NCBI GenBank assembly: GCA_015056865.1
Contig: SVFM01000002.1
Location: 1-64,000 of the forward strand
Source: Lachnospiraceae bacterium
GTDB taxonomy: Bacteria; Bacillota; Clostridia; Lachnospirales; Lachnospiraceae
Direction: 5' to 3'
DNA length: 64,000 nt
Under the pieces are notes generated by a model, which was not told the DNA's origin, did not search any database, and worked only from the letters and a program-made list of their open reading frames with translations. A program made the translations under genes and the position numbers. Shown piece after piece: positions 1 to 9,389 of the stretch (positions within the stretch are counted from its first letter, which is position 1; each line of letters begins with the position of its first letter).

Positions 1-36
1 AGCGTTCATCCTGAGCCAGGATCGAACTCTCATTTA
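1..36 (-). rRNA. rrs: 16S ribosomal RNA, 5' end only (partial)
   Basis: The first 31 bases are the reverse complement of the universal 5' segment of bacterial 16S rRNA (GAGAGTTCGATCCTGGCTCA then GGATGAACGCT). The gene is transcribed leftwards and leaves the window, so only about its first 36 nucleotides are present. The exact mature 5' end is inferred. Position 24 (minus-strand C in GTTCGATC) is the C variant of the usual GTTTGATC, a difference covered by degenerate 27F primers. Confidence 0.95.
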
Positions 37-206
37 AAGTGTTCTCCCGGTCAATATGCTCTCTGGCATTTGTCCGTTGATTTACCTGCATCAATTGCTT
101 GATACTTTGGTTTGTTTTGTTCTGAATAATTCTTTAAGAATTTTCAGGGTTGCATTGCTGTTTATTTGTCAAGGTGCTCTGCTGACCTCTCGGCCGCAAC
201 TCGTTC

Positions 207-235
207 ATCATATCACGTTGCCTAACCTTTGTCAA
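207..235 (-). promoter_or_regulatory. rRNA operon promoter
   Basis: On the minus strand a perfect -35 TTGACA (230-235) is followed by a 17-base spacer and a -10 TATGAT (207-212). It points at the 16S gene and is preceded by an A/T-rich tract, the usual form of a strong sigma-A rRNA promoter. Confidence 0.85.
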
Positions 236-317
236 CAGGTTTTTTAAATATTTTTAATTTTTTATTTTGTTTGATCAATTTGTGTTTTTTATGTACAATT
301 CACACTTTCTTATGGGT

Positions 318-347
318 ATATAAAGGGGAAATCCTCAGATTTCCCCT
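318..347 (-). terminator. Rho-independent terminator of pckA
   Basis: A 10-bp perfect stem (AGGGGAAATC, 324-333, with 338-347) with a four-base loop lies just downstream of the pckA stop. On the minus strand it is followed by TTTATAT, a modest U-rich tail. Confidence 0.65.
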
Positions 348-391
348 CCACACCAATCAATATCTAAGAAGTCCTGCTGATTACAGAGTGC

Positions 392-2095
392 TTACACCTC
401 TGCAACAACCTTCTTCAGTGCTTCCAGTGCTTCATCAGGAAGTTTGTCGTAACCGGCCTTCTTGGTGGCAAAGCCTTCCACTGCATCCACACGGTTCTGC
501 ATAGCGTTCTTCAGAGCAGCAACATAGTCAGCGTCATTCATGTCAGGAGTAAAGTCACCTGTCTTGCCGGACCAGTCATACATGATCTCGATGTCGCTGA
601 AGTTGCCCCACTTCTCGAAATTAGCCTTTCCTTCTACGATTGTCTCCAGAATGCCCAGGGTATCAGCAGGTTTTACCTTCTTGCCCATGAAATCACCGGT
701 ATTAACGATGTAGCAATCTACGTTCTTCTCTTCTACCAGCTTTTTGAACTTCTCATAGTCGTTAACCAGCGGATAAGTTCTGAAAGGATTTGCATAAGGT
801 ACGATACGAAGTGCATTCATATCGGTTCCGGCTGCTACACGCTCTGCGGTAGAGGTCTTGGTTGCCAGAGTTGCGCCCATAACAGATGCCAGTGCAGCAC
901 CTTTCAGTTTTACTACGGGCGGAATAGTAGGATCCTTCATAATCCAGAAAATAGCATTTACAGGTGCATCGATCTTGTCAACACGGTTAGGAGACCACAG
1001 TTTGGACTTGATAGCACGTCCGTTACCGTTTCTGATGTCCTCAGTTACCAGCTGGATCTTGCCGTTCTCATCCAGAGTTGCGGAGCAGTTCTGAGCAGAC
1101 AACAGGTACTCATTGTCAGGGCAACCTGTAGGATAGTCAGCAGTCTTATCAAAATAAGTAGGCTCCAGAGCGATGGATGCACAGGTGTCTGTGTTGATAA
1201 TGAAAGCATCATCATGCAGAACCTTGATCTCATACTTGCCGCCATGCTTAGCATGGGTCAGAGTAGACTTTCCGGATCCGGACAGACCGTATACAGATGC
1301 TACATACTTAGAACCATCAGCAAGGATGTACTCTTTCTGACCACCGTGGCAGGAAGCATAACCGTTTCTATTAGCCAAAGCCCATGCCATGGTCAAAGTA
1401 CCCTTCTTATGCTCACCAAAATATCTCATACCCAGGATAGCTGCGCAGTTCTCATTGGTATCAAAATAGCAAAGGGTCAGGGGATCGCTCAGGCAGCTGT
1501 AGTCCAGATCAGGTCTTTCGCCGGGTGTCCACTGAGGATCGGAAAAGATGTAGATGTCAGGCTCCTTTCCATCACCGATAGGCTTGGAATTCTTGTACAT
1601 TCTCACATACTCATCAGACATATACTGGAAGTTGATCATCCAGTTGTAAAGCAGATTCTCTTCTCCCTCGGGAATCAGCAGATGTGCTTTTACCATAAAC
1701 TCAGGGTCCAGTCCTACGAAACACTCAGCATGATACATGGTTTTCCAACGTGTCTCATACACAGCATCCATTACAACCTTATCCAGCTTTGCCTCATCAA
1801 CGCCGGGCTCACCTTTGATACGACGAGCCTGTGCATAACGGCCTGTTACAGCACCGTCATTGAACAGCAATACTTTTGCATCTTTCTCCAAACCAAAAGT
1901 TTCGCCATCTTTGATAGGCATATCTGTCACGATAGTTCCGGGTGAATTTTTTGCCAGCTCATAAGCTTCTTTCAAGGTATTAACCTTTACTACATTATTT
2001 CCGTAAAAAGCTGCCTCAATAATAGAACGGGTCTTAGAAAAACCGGGCTTACCAGCACCAATTTCGGAAATAGGATAATATGCTTTTGTTGACAT
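392..2095 (-). CDS. pckA: Phosphoenolpyruvate carboxykinase (ATP)
   Basis: The 567-residue protein catalyses the ATP-dependent interconversion of oxaloacetate and PEP in the cytoplasm. In fermenting anaerobes it often runs towards oxaloacetate with ATP gain. The kinase-1 P-loop GLSGSGKST lies at residues 270-278 and the Mg-binding kinase-2 DDAF at 295-298, both diagnostic of the ATP-type family. It is slightly longer than the usual 530-540 residues, with extra sequence at the N-terminus. The start has a strong AAGGAGG seven to eight bases upstream. The gene is monocistronic, between its own promoter (2196-2224) and a hairpin terminator. It supplies or consumes the same oxaloacetate pool as citrate synthase (4863-6227) and the biotin decarboxylase operon (19920-25285). 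Confidence 0.95.
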   Translation of the reverse strand: MSTKAYYPISEIGAGKPGFSKTRSIIEAAFYGNNVVKVNTLKEAYELAKNSPGTIVTDMPIKDGETFGLEKDAKVLLFNDGAVTGRYAQARRIKGEPGVDEAKLDKVVMDAVYETRWKTMYHAECFVGLDPEFMVKAHLLIPEGEENLLYNWMINFQYMSDEYVRMYKNSKPIGDGKEPDIYIFSDPQWTPGERPDLDYSCLSDPLTLCYFDTNENCAAILGMRYFGEHKKGTLTMAWALANRNGYASCHGGQKEYILADGSKYVASVYGLSGSGKSTLTHAKHGGKYEIKVLHDDAFIINTDTCASIALEPTYFDKTADYPTGCPDNEYLLSAQNCSATLDENGKIQLVTEDIRNGNGRAIKSKLWSPNRVDKIDAPVNAIFWIMKDPTIPPVVKLKGAALASVMGATLATKTSTAERVAAGTDMNALRIVPYANPFRTYPLVNDYEKFKKLVEEKNVDCYIVNTGDFMGKKVKPADTLGILETIVEGKANFEKWGNFSDIEIMYDWSGKTGDFTPDMNDADYVAALKNAMQNRVDAVEGFATKKAGYDKLPDEALEALKKVVAEV

Positions 2096-2195
2096 ATTAT
2101 GTGCCTCCTTATATTATGTATTTTTACCGCTTTTTGCGGCAGTTTCTGGGCTTTGACAGGGCGTTTTAAAATTATCCGCCTTCTCCGTCAATTAT

Positions 2196-2224
2196 ATTAT
2201 CTCAGAGTACTTTTGAAAAGTCAA
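2196..2224 (-). promoter_or_regulatory. pckA promoter
   Basis: Minus-strand TTGACT (2219-2224), a 17-base spacer and GATAAT (2196-2201) form a good sigma-A promoter. The implied leader is about 95 bases and contains a small hairpin (CCGC, loop AAAAA, GCGG) before the ribosome site. Confidence 0.7.
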
Positions 2225-2233
2225 TAACTATTT

Positions 2234-4036
2234 TTAAATTGGATTCGTAACATTTTTAAGCCATTCCAGCTCTTCTCCCTGCAAAAAAGGAGCCAGTTTC
2301 TCATATACCCGGCCATGATATTCATTGAGCAGCCGGCGCTGAGACTCCGTCATATACTGCACATCAATCGCTTCCAGATCGATGGGCACATAAGTAAGTA
2401 CATCAAAATACATAAACTGCCCATCCTGATTCTTTTCACCATTTTTTACTGTCAGGATGTTCTCGATTCGGATCCCGTAGCGCCCTTCCACATAAACTCC
2501 CGGTTCATCACTGACGCACATACCGGCCTCCAGTACGGTTTCCCCGGCTCCCTCTGTGTATTTCCAGCGAATGCTATGAGGCCCTTCATGGACATTCAAA
2601 ATATAGCCGATGCCATGACCGGTGCCACATTTATAATCCACACCCAAGTCCCATAAAGGTCCCCTTGCCAGAATATCCAGATTCCGTCCTGTACAGCCAT
2701 ACAACCATCTGGCCCCGGCCAGCTGCAACATACCGGATGCTACAGCAGTATAGTGTTTCTTTATCTCCTGAGAAACCGGTCCCAACACAATGGTTCTGGT
2801 CACATCTGTCGTACCGCCCATATATTGTCCTCCGGAATCCACCAAAAGCATGCCCTCCGGTGCCAGCGCAGCATAACTATCCGGCGTAGCACTATAATGC
2901 ATCATGGCTGCATTTTCCCGATATCCCGCAATGGTAGGAAATGACAGGTCCAAAAATCCGGGAATCTGCCTGCGAAGGCCATCCAAATATTCTGCAGCAG
3001 TAAGCTCGGTAATTTCCATCTTACCAACATTCTTTTTCAGCCAATAGATAAATCTGGTAACCGCTAAGCTGTCCAGCAGATAGACCTTCTCCATATTTTT
3101 GAGTTCTACAGAATTTTTAACAGCCTTCAAAAGTTCCGTTGGATTTTTTCTATCTACCGCCTCAGTTCTTTCCTGCACCTTCTTATATAATGCGTAATTA
3201 CAATGTTCCGGATCAACAAGCACTCTACAGCCCTGAGAAACTTCACTGTTCAAAAACATGGCCATCTCTTTATAATCTCTGATGATCACTCCGGCAGCAT
3301 CCAAATGCTCCTGTACTTCAGTGTTTAACGCCTCCGGTTGTATAAACAAAAACGTCTGCTCAGCTGTAATATATCCGTAGCAAAGGGCCACCGGATTGCA
3401 TTCCACATCACAACCACGAATATCAAAAAGCCACATCAGGTCATCCAGTTTCGTCAGCAGAAAACCCTCCGTCTCTTCTTTTTTCATCACTGCTCTGACA
3501 TCTTCCAATTTTTCCGACACACTGCGGCCGGATAATTCAGCCGGAATCGCAAAAGTCTTTCCGCAGGGAAATGCCGGTCTGTCAGCCCATATTTTTTCTG
3601 CCAGGTCCTGATCATAAGACACAAGTACCCCCAAGCTGGCCAATTCTCGCTCATAACGCAGACCGACAGACGCCCCTACCACTCTTCCGTCAAATCCCAG
3701 TACCTGACCCTTGGTCATATTACTTTTTAGAAACTCCAGAATAGTAGGCACGCCCTCCTGACCAGATTTATAAAGTGTCGCTCCCGTACCTGCAAGTTCC
3801 CTTTCAGCCTGTATAAAGTATCGTCCATCGGTCCATAATCCGGCCCCCTCCTGCCATACCACAAGGGTTCCGTTTGAACCGGTGAATCCGGAAAAAAACT
3901 GCCGCACCATAAAATATTCGCTGACATACTCAGACCCATGATAATCTGCAGTGGGAATCATATAATAATCAATCCCCACCTTCTGCATTACCTCCCGCAG
4001 CCGAGCCAGTCTGTCCACGATCGTTCCATTTACCAT
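2234..4036 (-). CDS. Aminopeptidase P family protein (Xaa-Pro aminopeptidase, M24B)
   Basis: A cytoplasmic metallopeptidase expected to release an N-terminal residue preceding proline. At 600 residues it is the long, three-domain form: two creatinase-like N-terminal domains (about 1-300) and a pita-bread catalytic domain (about 310-560). All five dinuclear metal ligands are visible: D400, D411, H474 (in GTGHGIG), E511 and E525. The start follows GGAGG with suitable spacing. It begins 2 bases after the deoC stop, so the two genes are almost certainly co-transcribed. Peptide substrate is not known from sequence. Confidence 0.92.
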   Translation of the reverse strand: MVNGTIVDRLARLREVMQKVGIDYYMIPTADYHGSEYVSEYFMVRQFFSGFTGSNGTLVVWQEGAGLWTDGRYFIQAERELAGTGATLYKSGQEGVPTILEFLKSNMTKGQVLGFDGRVVGASVGLRYERELASLGVLVSYDQDLAEKIWADRPAFPCGKTFAIPAELSGRSVSEKLEDVRAVMKKEETEGFLLTKLDDLMWLFDIRGCDVECNPVALCYGYITAEQTFLFIQPEALNTEVQEHLDAAGVIIRDYKEMAMFLNSEVSQGCRVLVDPEHCNYALYKKVQERTEAVDRKNPTELLKAVKNSVELKNMEKVYLLDSLAVTRFIYWLKKNVGKMEITELTAAEYLDGLRRQIPGFLDLSFPTIAGYRENAAMMHYSATPDSYAALAPEGMLLVDSGGQYMGGTTDVTRTIVLGPVSQEIKKHYTAVASGMLQLAGARWLYGCTGRNLDILARGPLWDLGVDYKCGTGHGIGYILNVHEGPHSIRWKYTEGAGETVLEAGMCVSDEPGVYVEGRYGIRIENILTVKNGEKNQDGQFMYFDVLTYVPIDLEAIDVQYMTESQRRLLNEYHGRVYEKLAPFLQGEELEWLKNVTNPI

Positions 4037-4038
4037 AT

Positions 4039-4704
4039 TTAATAGCCTCCTGTCGCTTCTCCCTTGATCAGCCCCACTGCTCTGGAAGTGCCGATCCGAT
4101 CACAGCCCAGTTCAAGAAAGCATTTCAGATCTTCCAGAGTGGAAACGCCGCCTGCCGCTTTTATCTTCACTTCCCTGCCAATATATTCTTTCATCAGCTT
4201 CACATCTTCAGCCGTAGCGCCGCCCGTACCAAACCCGGTTGAAGTCTTGATATAGTCTGCCCCTGCCTCAGTAACAGCCTTACACATGGCAATCTTCTCC
4301 TCACGGGTCAGATAACAGGTCTCTATGATCACCTTCAGAACATGTTCATCGCAGGCGGCCTTTATCTGTATTATCTCCTGAACAACCTTATGATAGTCCC
4401 CATTCTTTACATCGCTGATATTGATGACCATGTCGATCTCATCGCACCCGTCCTCTATGGCCTTTCGGGTCTCTGCCAGTTTAGCTTCTGTATTACAATA
4501 TCCCAAAGGAAATCCTACCACTGTGCAGATAGTTATTTTGTCACCAAACGTCTCTCTAACCCTTTTTACATAACAAGAAGGAATGCACACACTGGCCGTT
4601 TTGTATGCAACCGCCTCTTCGCACAATTGCTTGATATCCTCCCACGTGGCATATGCCTTCAGCTGCGTATGATCTACGTGAGACATCATTTCCTGTATCG
4701 TCAT
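4039..4704 (-). CDS. deoC: Deoxyribose-phosphate aldolase
   Basis: A 221-residue class I aldolase that splits 2-deoxyribose 5-phosphate into glyceraldehyde 3-phosphate and acetaldehyde during deoxynucleoside salvage. The Schiff-base lysine is K153 in YIKTSTGF, with K182 in KIKAAGGVS and D91 in EIDMVIN completing the active site. Length is typical of the family. A GGGAGG ribosome site precedes the ATG. It is followed directly by the aminopeptidase P gene and is divergent from citrate synthase. No other deo genes are present here. Confidence 0.96.
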   Translation of the reverse strand: MTIQEMMSHVDHTQLKAYATWEDIKQLCEEAVAYKTASVCIPSCYVKRVRETFGDKITICTVVGFPLGYCNTEAKLAETRKAIEDGCDEIDMVINISDVKNGDYHKVVQEIIQIKAACDEHVLKVIIETCYLTREEKIAMCKAVTEAGADYIKTSTGFGTGGATAEDVKLMKEYIGREVKIKAAGGVSTLEDLKCFLELGCDRIGTSRAVGLIKGEATGGY

Positions 4705-4847
4705 ATTTTTGTTCCTCCCTATCTTCTTTAAACGTCTTTATTGTAATACCATGCTATAAAAAAATCCACCAAATGCCTGTTAAAAATTTATTAAATTTTT
4801 GGTTTTTATTGCCAAGGTTTTTTCTTCATGATAAACTAACTACAAGA

Positions 4848-4854
4848 AAGGAGG
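4848..4854 (+). promoter_or_regulatory. Ribosome binding site that fixes the TTG start of citrate synthase
   Basis: AAGGAGG at 4848-4854 lies 8 bases before TTG (4863-4865). The open frame extends further upstream to an ATG at 4653, but that stretch overlaps deoC antisense, has no ribosome site and encodes sequence unlike citrate synthase. Confidence 0.85.
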
Positions 4855-4862
4855 GTCATCTA

Positions 4863-6227
4863 TTGGACCATCAATCATATTACGACATTACACCCGATAT
4901 CCTTCGACTTGCCAAACTATCAGAATCCTCAGGAGTTATCGATTCCGAGTTGTTTACCAGATACGATGTAAAACGAGGACTGCGGGATCTAAACGGCAAA
5001 GGCGTGCTGGCCGGTCTGACCAACATCTCCGATGTGCGTGCCACGGAAACCATAAACGGGGAGCAAGTCCCTGCCCACGGCAAACTGTTCTACAGAGGTT
5101 ATAATGTGGAAGACCTGGTTGACGGTTTTACCAAAGACAACCGCTTTGGTTTTGAAGAAGTTGCTTACCTGCTGCTCTTTGGACAATTACCGGACCACAA
5201 GGAGCTGGATACCTTCCAGGAAATGCTTGCAGGCTATCGCACCCTTCCCACCAGTTTCGTAAGAGACATTATCATGAAGGCTCCCAGCCGGGACATGATG
5301 AACACACTGGCCAGAAGTGTTCTCACCCTTTATTCCTATGACGATCGTGCAGACGATACCTCTCTTCCCAATGTGCTCAGACAAAGTCTCCAGCTGATCA
5401 GCCTTTTTCCTCTGTTGGCCATCTACGGCTATCAGGCATACAGTCACTACCACGACGGAAACAGCCTTTTCATACACCCGCCAAAGCAGGAATATTCCAC
5501 TGCTGAAAATATTCTGCATATACTCAGGGCAGACGGCAGATTTACGCCTCTGGAAGCCAAAATTCTGGATATTGCGCTGGTACTGCACATGGAACATGGG
5601 GGTGGAAACAACTCTTCCTTTACCACTCACGTGGTATCCTCCTCCCTGACTGATACCTATTCGACCATAGCCGCTGCCATCGGCTCGTTAAAGGGGCCCA
5701 GACACGGCGGTGCAAACATTAAGGTGGTACAGATGTTTGAGGATATGAAACAGGAAATTTCCGACTGGTCAGATGAAGAAGCAATCTCTGAATATCTTAG
5801 AAAGCTTTTACACAAAGAAGCCTTTGACCACGCAGGCCTGATCTACGGTGTGGGGCATGCCATTTACTCAAAGTCTGATCCCAGAGCCGTATTATTACGA
5901 TCCTTTGTAGAAAAACTATCTTTAGAAAAAGGACTTCACAAAGAATTTGAACTGTACGCCGCTGTAGAACGTCTGGCTCCTCAGATCATTGCCAAGGAGC
6001 GCAAGATGTATAAAGGTGTCAGCATCAATGTGGACTTCTATTCCGGCTTTGTGTACAACATGCTTGGGCTACCTCTGGAGCTTTATACTCCTATTTTTGC
6101 CATTGCCCGTATTGCCGGCTGGAGTGCCCACCGTTTGGAAGAGCTGGCGAACAACGGCAAGATCATCCGACCTGCTTACAAGCCTGTAGGGGAAGAAAAG
6201 AATTACATTGTTATGGAAGAAAGATAA
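4863..6227 (+). CDS. gltA: Citrate synthase
   Basis: A 454-residue protein starting at TTG 4863. It condenses acetyl-CoA and oxaloacetate to citrate and probably feeds 2-oxoglutarate for glutamate synthesis (see gdhA at 59160-60509). Family landmarks are the histidine segments MEHGGGNN (about residue 245), GPRHGGAN (about 283) and GVGHAIYSKSDPR (about 335), and the catalytic aspartate segment NVDFYSG (about 391). It is of the clostridial type I have seen annotated as citrate/2-methylcitrate synthase; 2-methylcitrate synthase activity cannot be excluded. It is monocistronic on the plus strand and ends at a strong terminator. Confidence 0.92.
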   Translation: MDHQSYYDITPDILRLAKLSESSGVIDSELFTRYDVKRGLRDLNGKGVLAGLTNISDVRATETINGEQVPAHGKLFYRGYNVEDLVDGFTKDNRFGFEEVAYLLLFGQLPDHKELDTFQEMLAGYRTLPTSFVRDIIMKAPSRDMMNTLARSVLTLYSYDDRADDTSLPNVLRQSLQLISLFPLLAIYGYQAYSHYHDGNSLFIHPPKQEYSTAENILHILRADGRFTPLEAKILDIALVLHMEHGGGNNSSFTTHVVSSSLTDTYSTIAAAIGSLKGPRHGGANIKVVQMFEDMKQEISDWSDEEAISEYLRKLLHKEAFDHAGLIYGVGHAIYSKSDPRAVLLRSFVEKLSLEKGLHKEFELYAAVERLAPQIIAKERKMYKGVSINVDFYSGFVYNMLGLPLELYTPIFAIARIAGWSAHRLEELANNGKIIRPAYKPVGEEKNYIVMEER

Positions 6228-6238
6228 CCATACATAAA

Positions 6239-6273
6239 GGGAGTTGTTTGAACCGAACAACTCCCTGTTTTTT
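6239..6273 (+). terminator. Rho-independent terminator of citrate synthase
   Basis: A perfect 10-bp stem (GGGAGTTGTT, 6239-6248, with 6256-6265) is followed by TGTTTTTTT. It lies between convergent genes and may also slow transcripts from thrC, although the opposite strand has only a short U tract. Confidence 0.9.
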
Positions 6274-6294
6274 GACTGTTATGAAATATCCTAT

Positions 6295-7776
6295 TTACAG
6301 AAACTTCCTTACCGCCTCTGCCATCTCTGTCTTGTCACATACACGATCATGCAGAACGGGCGCAGTACGGATCTCCTCAATTGCATTCGGCACTGTCACA
6401 CCGGAAATCCTGGACAGTTCATCCACCAGCGCAAAATCATCCATGGTATCATACTTTGCATCTATTGCACTCATGACGCTTCTGGTAAACTTATAGGGAC
6501 TTGCTGTGGATGCAACCACGGTTTTTGTATTGTCACCGGACTCAGCTACATACTTCTCATATGCAGCCGCCGCAACTGCCGTATGTGTGTCGATCACGTA
6601 TCCGCAGGAATCATAAATCTTTTTGATCATCCCGGCAGTCTCCTCTTCACTGGCATAATTGCCGTAGAAATCCTTAAGCTCCTGCCACATAGCATCTGTG
6701 ATCTCATATTTTCCCTCTCCAGAAAGAGCCGCCATCAGTTCAGCAGTCTTCTCTGCATTCTCCCCTGCAATACGATAGATCAGACGCTCCAGATTGCTGG
6801 AGATCAAAATATCCATAGAAGGGGATGAAGTCAATACAAACTGGCGGTTCTTATCATAAACACCGGTCTGGAAGAAATCATACAACACCTTGTTGTCATT
6901 GGAAGCACAGATCAATTTTCCAATAGGAAGTCCCATATTCTTTGCATAGTAAGCCGCCAGAATGTTGCCAAAGTTTCCGGTAGGCACTACCACATTGATC
7001 TTCTCTCCGTTCTGGATCTCTCCGTTAGCCAAAAGCTTAGCATAAGCGTACACATAGTACACGATCTGAGGCACCAGGCGGCCAATATTGATGGAATTGG
7101 CGGAAGAAAACTGATAGCCTTTTTCTGCCATCTCCTTTGCAAACTCTTTATCCCCAAAAATTCTCTTCACGCCGGTCTGCGCGTCATCAAAGTTTCCGGT
7201 AACACCCACCACGCAAGTATTTGCGCCCTTTTGTGTAACCATCTGCTTTTCCTGAATAGGGCTGACGCCGTTCTTGGGATAAAAGACTACGATCTTTGTA
7301 CCGTCTACATCCGCAAATCCTGCCAAGGCGGCCTTTCCTGTATCACCGGATGTGGCAGTCAAAATGACAATATCGTTCTTCACTTTATTCTTTCTGGCAG
7401 ACGTAATCAGCAGATGAGGCAGTATGGACAAGGCCATATCCTTAAATGCGATGGTGGAACCATGGAATAATTCCAAAAAATATGTATTCTGAGCATAAAC
7501 CAGAGGCGCAATCTCCCGGGTATCAAATTTGGAATCATAGGCTTTGGCAATGCAATCCTTTAACTCCTCCTCCGTAAAATCCGTCAGGAAAAGCTTCATC
7601 ACTTCGTATGCAGTCTCCTGATATGTCATCCCGGACAGTTCCTCAAGACTCTTATCCAGCTGAGGAATATGATCCGGAACAAAGAGCCCTCCATCCTCTG
7701 ACAGACCCTGCAAAATTGCCATAGAAGCTGTGATTGGTTGCTTTTTACTTCTCGTACTGTTGTATAATAACTCCAT
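6295..7776 (-). CDS. thrC: Threonine synthase
   Basis: A PLP enzyme of 493 residues that converts O-phosphohomoserine to threonine. The PLP lysine is K112 in GSTIAFKDMA, and the phosphate-binding segment is TATSGDTGKAAL (about 148-159). The N-terminal Thr_synth_N domain is present (about 1-80), so it is the class with long N-terminus. The open frame reaches 7830, but the ATG at 7776 has GGAGG at the right distance and gives the conserved N-terminus MELLYNSTRS. It is convergent with citrate synthase. The pathway partners hom and thrB are not in the window. Confidence 0.95.
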   Translation of the reverse strand: MELLYNSTRSKKQPITASMAILQGLSEDGGLFVPDHIPQLDKSLEELSGMTYQETAYEVMKLFLTDFTEEELKDCIAKAYDSKFDTREIAPLVYAQNTYFLELFHGSTIAFKDMALSILPHLLITSARKNKVKNDIVILTATSGDTGKAALAGFADVDGTKIVVFYPKNGVSPIQEKQMVTQKGANTCVVGVTGNFDDAQTGVKRIFGDKEFAKEMAEKGYQFSSANSINIGRLVPQIVYYVYAYAKLLANGEIQNGEKINVVVPTGNFGNILAAYYAKNMGLPIGKLICASNDNKVLYDFFQTGVYDKNRQFVLTSSPSMDILISSNLERLIYRIAGENAEKTAELMAALSGEGKYEITDAMWQELKDFYGNYASEEETAGMIKKIYDSCGYVIDTHTAVAAAAYEKYVAESGDNTKTVVASTASPYKFTRSVMSAIDAKYDTMDDFALVDELSRISGVTVPNAIEEIRTAPVLHDRVCDKTEMAEAVRKFL

Positions 7777-7851
7777 TACGCTTACCTCCAGTAAATCTTT
7801 ATCCATTTTCAAACGCCAAAAGTATACCACAATTTAAATTCCACTGCAACA

Positions 7852-8424
7852 TCATTTAAAAAATTCATGTCCCCCGTGCCGAAGCACAAAGGTCAGGCAT
7901 TCATCGAACCATTGCATTTTCTCCGGATCCGCAAGGCTACGAGCTGCAAAATACAATGCTCCTTTCGAAATATCCTCACCTTTCAAAGCACGTTCCACCA
8001 CCCAGGTGGTCTCCCGGCTGATGTTTACAGTCTCATATCGTCCACTGCCAACCGGCGAAAACTGATATTCTCCATCTGAATTCTGACGGATCACCTCCAG
8101 GATGGTATTCGGAAAACGCTTGTCCCTGACTCTATTCAGCACTACATTAGCCACCAGGAGTTTTCCCTCCTCATCCTCTCCGCCGGCTTCTGCCTCCACA
8201 ATGCGTAGCAGGGCTTCATACTCTTTTTCGGTAACTTGGTACACATAATCCTGCTCTAACAAAGTGTAATCTACCATCCTCTGCACGGAAGCCACACTAT
8301 CTACAGTCTGGCCCCTGCGTTGCACGATCATTTCCTGAAATGCCTGTTCTTTTTCCGGCTCTGTATTTGCAAGCAAAAAGATCAGACTCCCTATTCCAAG
8401 CAAGATCACATATTTTTTGTACAC
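7852..8424 (-). CDS. Cell wall hydrolase, SleB type
   Basis: A 190-residue secreted or membrane-anchored peptidoglycan hydrolase of the Hydrolase_2 (SleB/CwlJ) family, which acts on spore cortex or vegetative wall. An N-terminal hydrophobic segment (residues 5-18) follows the lysines of a signal anchor. The catalytic domain begins near residue 70 with LLRIVEAEAGGEDEEGK, where the glutamate after RIV is the family's catalytic residue, followed by VANVVLNR and FSPVGSGRY. I choose GTG 8424 because GGAGG lies 6 bases upstream; the upstream GTG at 8463 has no comparable site. Spore cortex role is family knowledge, not shown here. Confidence 0.85.
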   Translation of the reverse strand: MYKKYVILLGIGSLIFLLANTEPEKEQAFQEMIVQRRGQTVDSVASVQRMVDYTLLEQDYVYQVTEKEYEALLRIVEAEAGGEDEEGKLLVANVVLNRVRDKRFPNTILEVIRQNSDGEYQFSPVGSGRYETVNISRETTWVVERALKGEDISKGALYFAARSLADPEKMQWFDECLTFVLRHGGHEFFK

Positions 8425-8524
8425 CCTCTTCCTCCATACGCTTGTCCCGCTGAGTGATAACACCCACCCATTTTATTTCCTACACATTTAGTTTATGCCA
8501 CTATCTTCCAAAATATAAGCGGAA

Positions 8525-8565
8525 AACAAAAAGCCCCATCTCCGGTTTTTGGAAAATGAGGCTTT
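8525..8565 (-). terminator. Rho-independent terminator of the rnf operon
   Basis: The stem AAGCCCCATCTCC (8531-8543) pairs with 8551-8564 with G-U and one bulge. On the minus strand it ends in TTTTTGTTTTCC just downstream of rnfB. Confidence 0.8.
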
Positions 8566-8580
8566 CTCTACTATTCAAAA

Positions 8581-9378
8581 CTAATGTGTTACAATGGCTT
8601 TCTTGGGACACTTGATCATACAGGTGCCGCAACCGGTACATTTCTCCGGATCTATGACCGCCTTGAAATTCTCCACCTTCACCGCTTCTGCAGGACAGTT
8701 CTTTACGCAGATACTGCAGCCGATACATCCCACACTGCAATCCTTCATAGTGACAGGTCCGCGGTCCTGGGAACTACATGCCACCAGATAAGGCGCATCA
8801 TAAGGCACCAGTGAAATCAGGTTTTTAGGACAAACTGCGATACACTTTCCACAGGCCTTACATGCCTCCTTATCCACAATGGCAACCCCATTCTCTACAT
8901 GGATCGCATCGAAGGGACAGGCCTGCACACAACTGCCATATCCCAGACAGCCATAATTACAGGACTTGGGTCCGCCGTTTGGTACAAACGCAAGCATACG
9001 ACAATCTTCGATCCCCGTATAGTCGTAATCACGGTGTGTCTTGTCACAGTCTCCCTGACAGTGTACATAGGCCACCATTCGTTTACTCTCTTCGGCCTCC
9101 ACGCCCATAATAGCTGCAATCTTGGCCGCTACCGCTTCACCGCCCACAGGGCAGGCGTTCACAGCCGCTTCCCCCTTGGCGATCGCCGCCGCCAAACCAG
9201 AACATCCGGCAAAGCCACAACCGCCGCAGTTATTGCCCGGCAGTGCCTCCAGCACAGCTTCTTCTTTTTCATCTACTTCAACTTTAAATAAAATTCCTGC
9301 AACTCCAAGGAAGAGACCAAGCAAAATACCTACAATTCCAACCACTGCTGTGGCTATCAATATACCCATGATATCCAT
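8581..9378 (-). CDS. rnfB: Rnf electron transport complex subunit B
   Basis: The 265-residue iron-sulfur subunit that receives electrons from ferredoxin at the cytoplasmic face. An N-terminal membrane helix (about 4-31) precedes the four-cysteine Fe-S domain with CGGCGFAGCSGLA (about 51-63) and a later conserved cysteine in NACPVGG. The C-terminal half holds several CxxCxxC...CP ferredoxin motifs, including two in the last 60 residues. It is the last gene of rnfCDGEAB, the order common in Clostridia, and is followed by a terminator. Clostridial RnfB is longer than the proteobacterial form, as here. Confidence 0.96.
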   Translation of the reverse strand: MDIMGILIATAVVGIVGILLGLFLGVAGILFKVEVDEKEEAVLEALPGNNCGGCGFAGCSGLAAAIAKGEAAVNACPVGGEAVAAKIAAIMGVEAEESKRMVAYVHCQGDCDKTHRDYDYTGIEDCRMLAFVPNGGPKSCNYGCLGYGSCVQACPFDAIHVENGVAIVDKEACKACGKCIAVCPKNLISLVPYDAPYLVACSSQDRGPVTMKDCSVGCIGCSICVKNCPAEAVKVENFKAVIDPEKCTGCGTCMIKCPKKAIVTH

Positions 9379-9389
9379 CTGTCATCCTC

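Larger units (their letters stand above)
37..391. other. 16S rRNA leader and promoter, plus pckA terminator; no gene
   Basis: This 355-base stretch has no convincing protein gene. On the minus strand it holds the rRNA promoter (207-235) and a leader of about 160 nucleotides. The segment 237-300 upstream of the promoter is very A+T rich, as expected for an UP-like element. The pckA terminator hairpin sits at 318-347. Short open frames here (56-247, 229-504) have no ribosome site or recognisable product. Confidence 0.8.

Noticed and set aside
4653..4862. N-terminal extension of citrate synthase to an upstream ATG
   Set aside because: It runs antisense through deoC, has no ribosome site and encodes residues unlike citrate synthase. 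AAGGAGG directly before TTG 4863 fits better.
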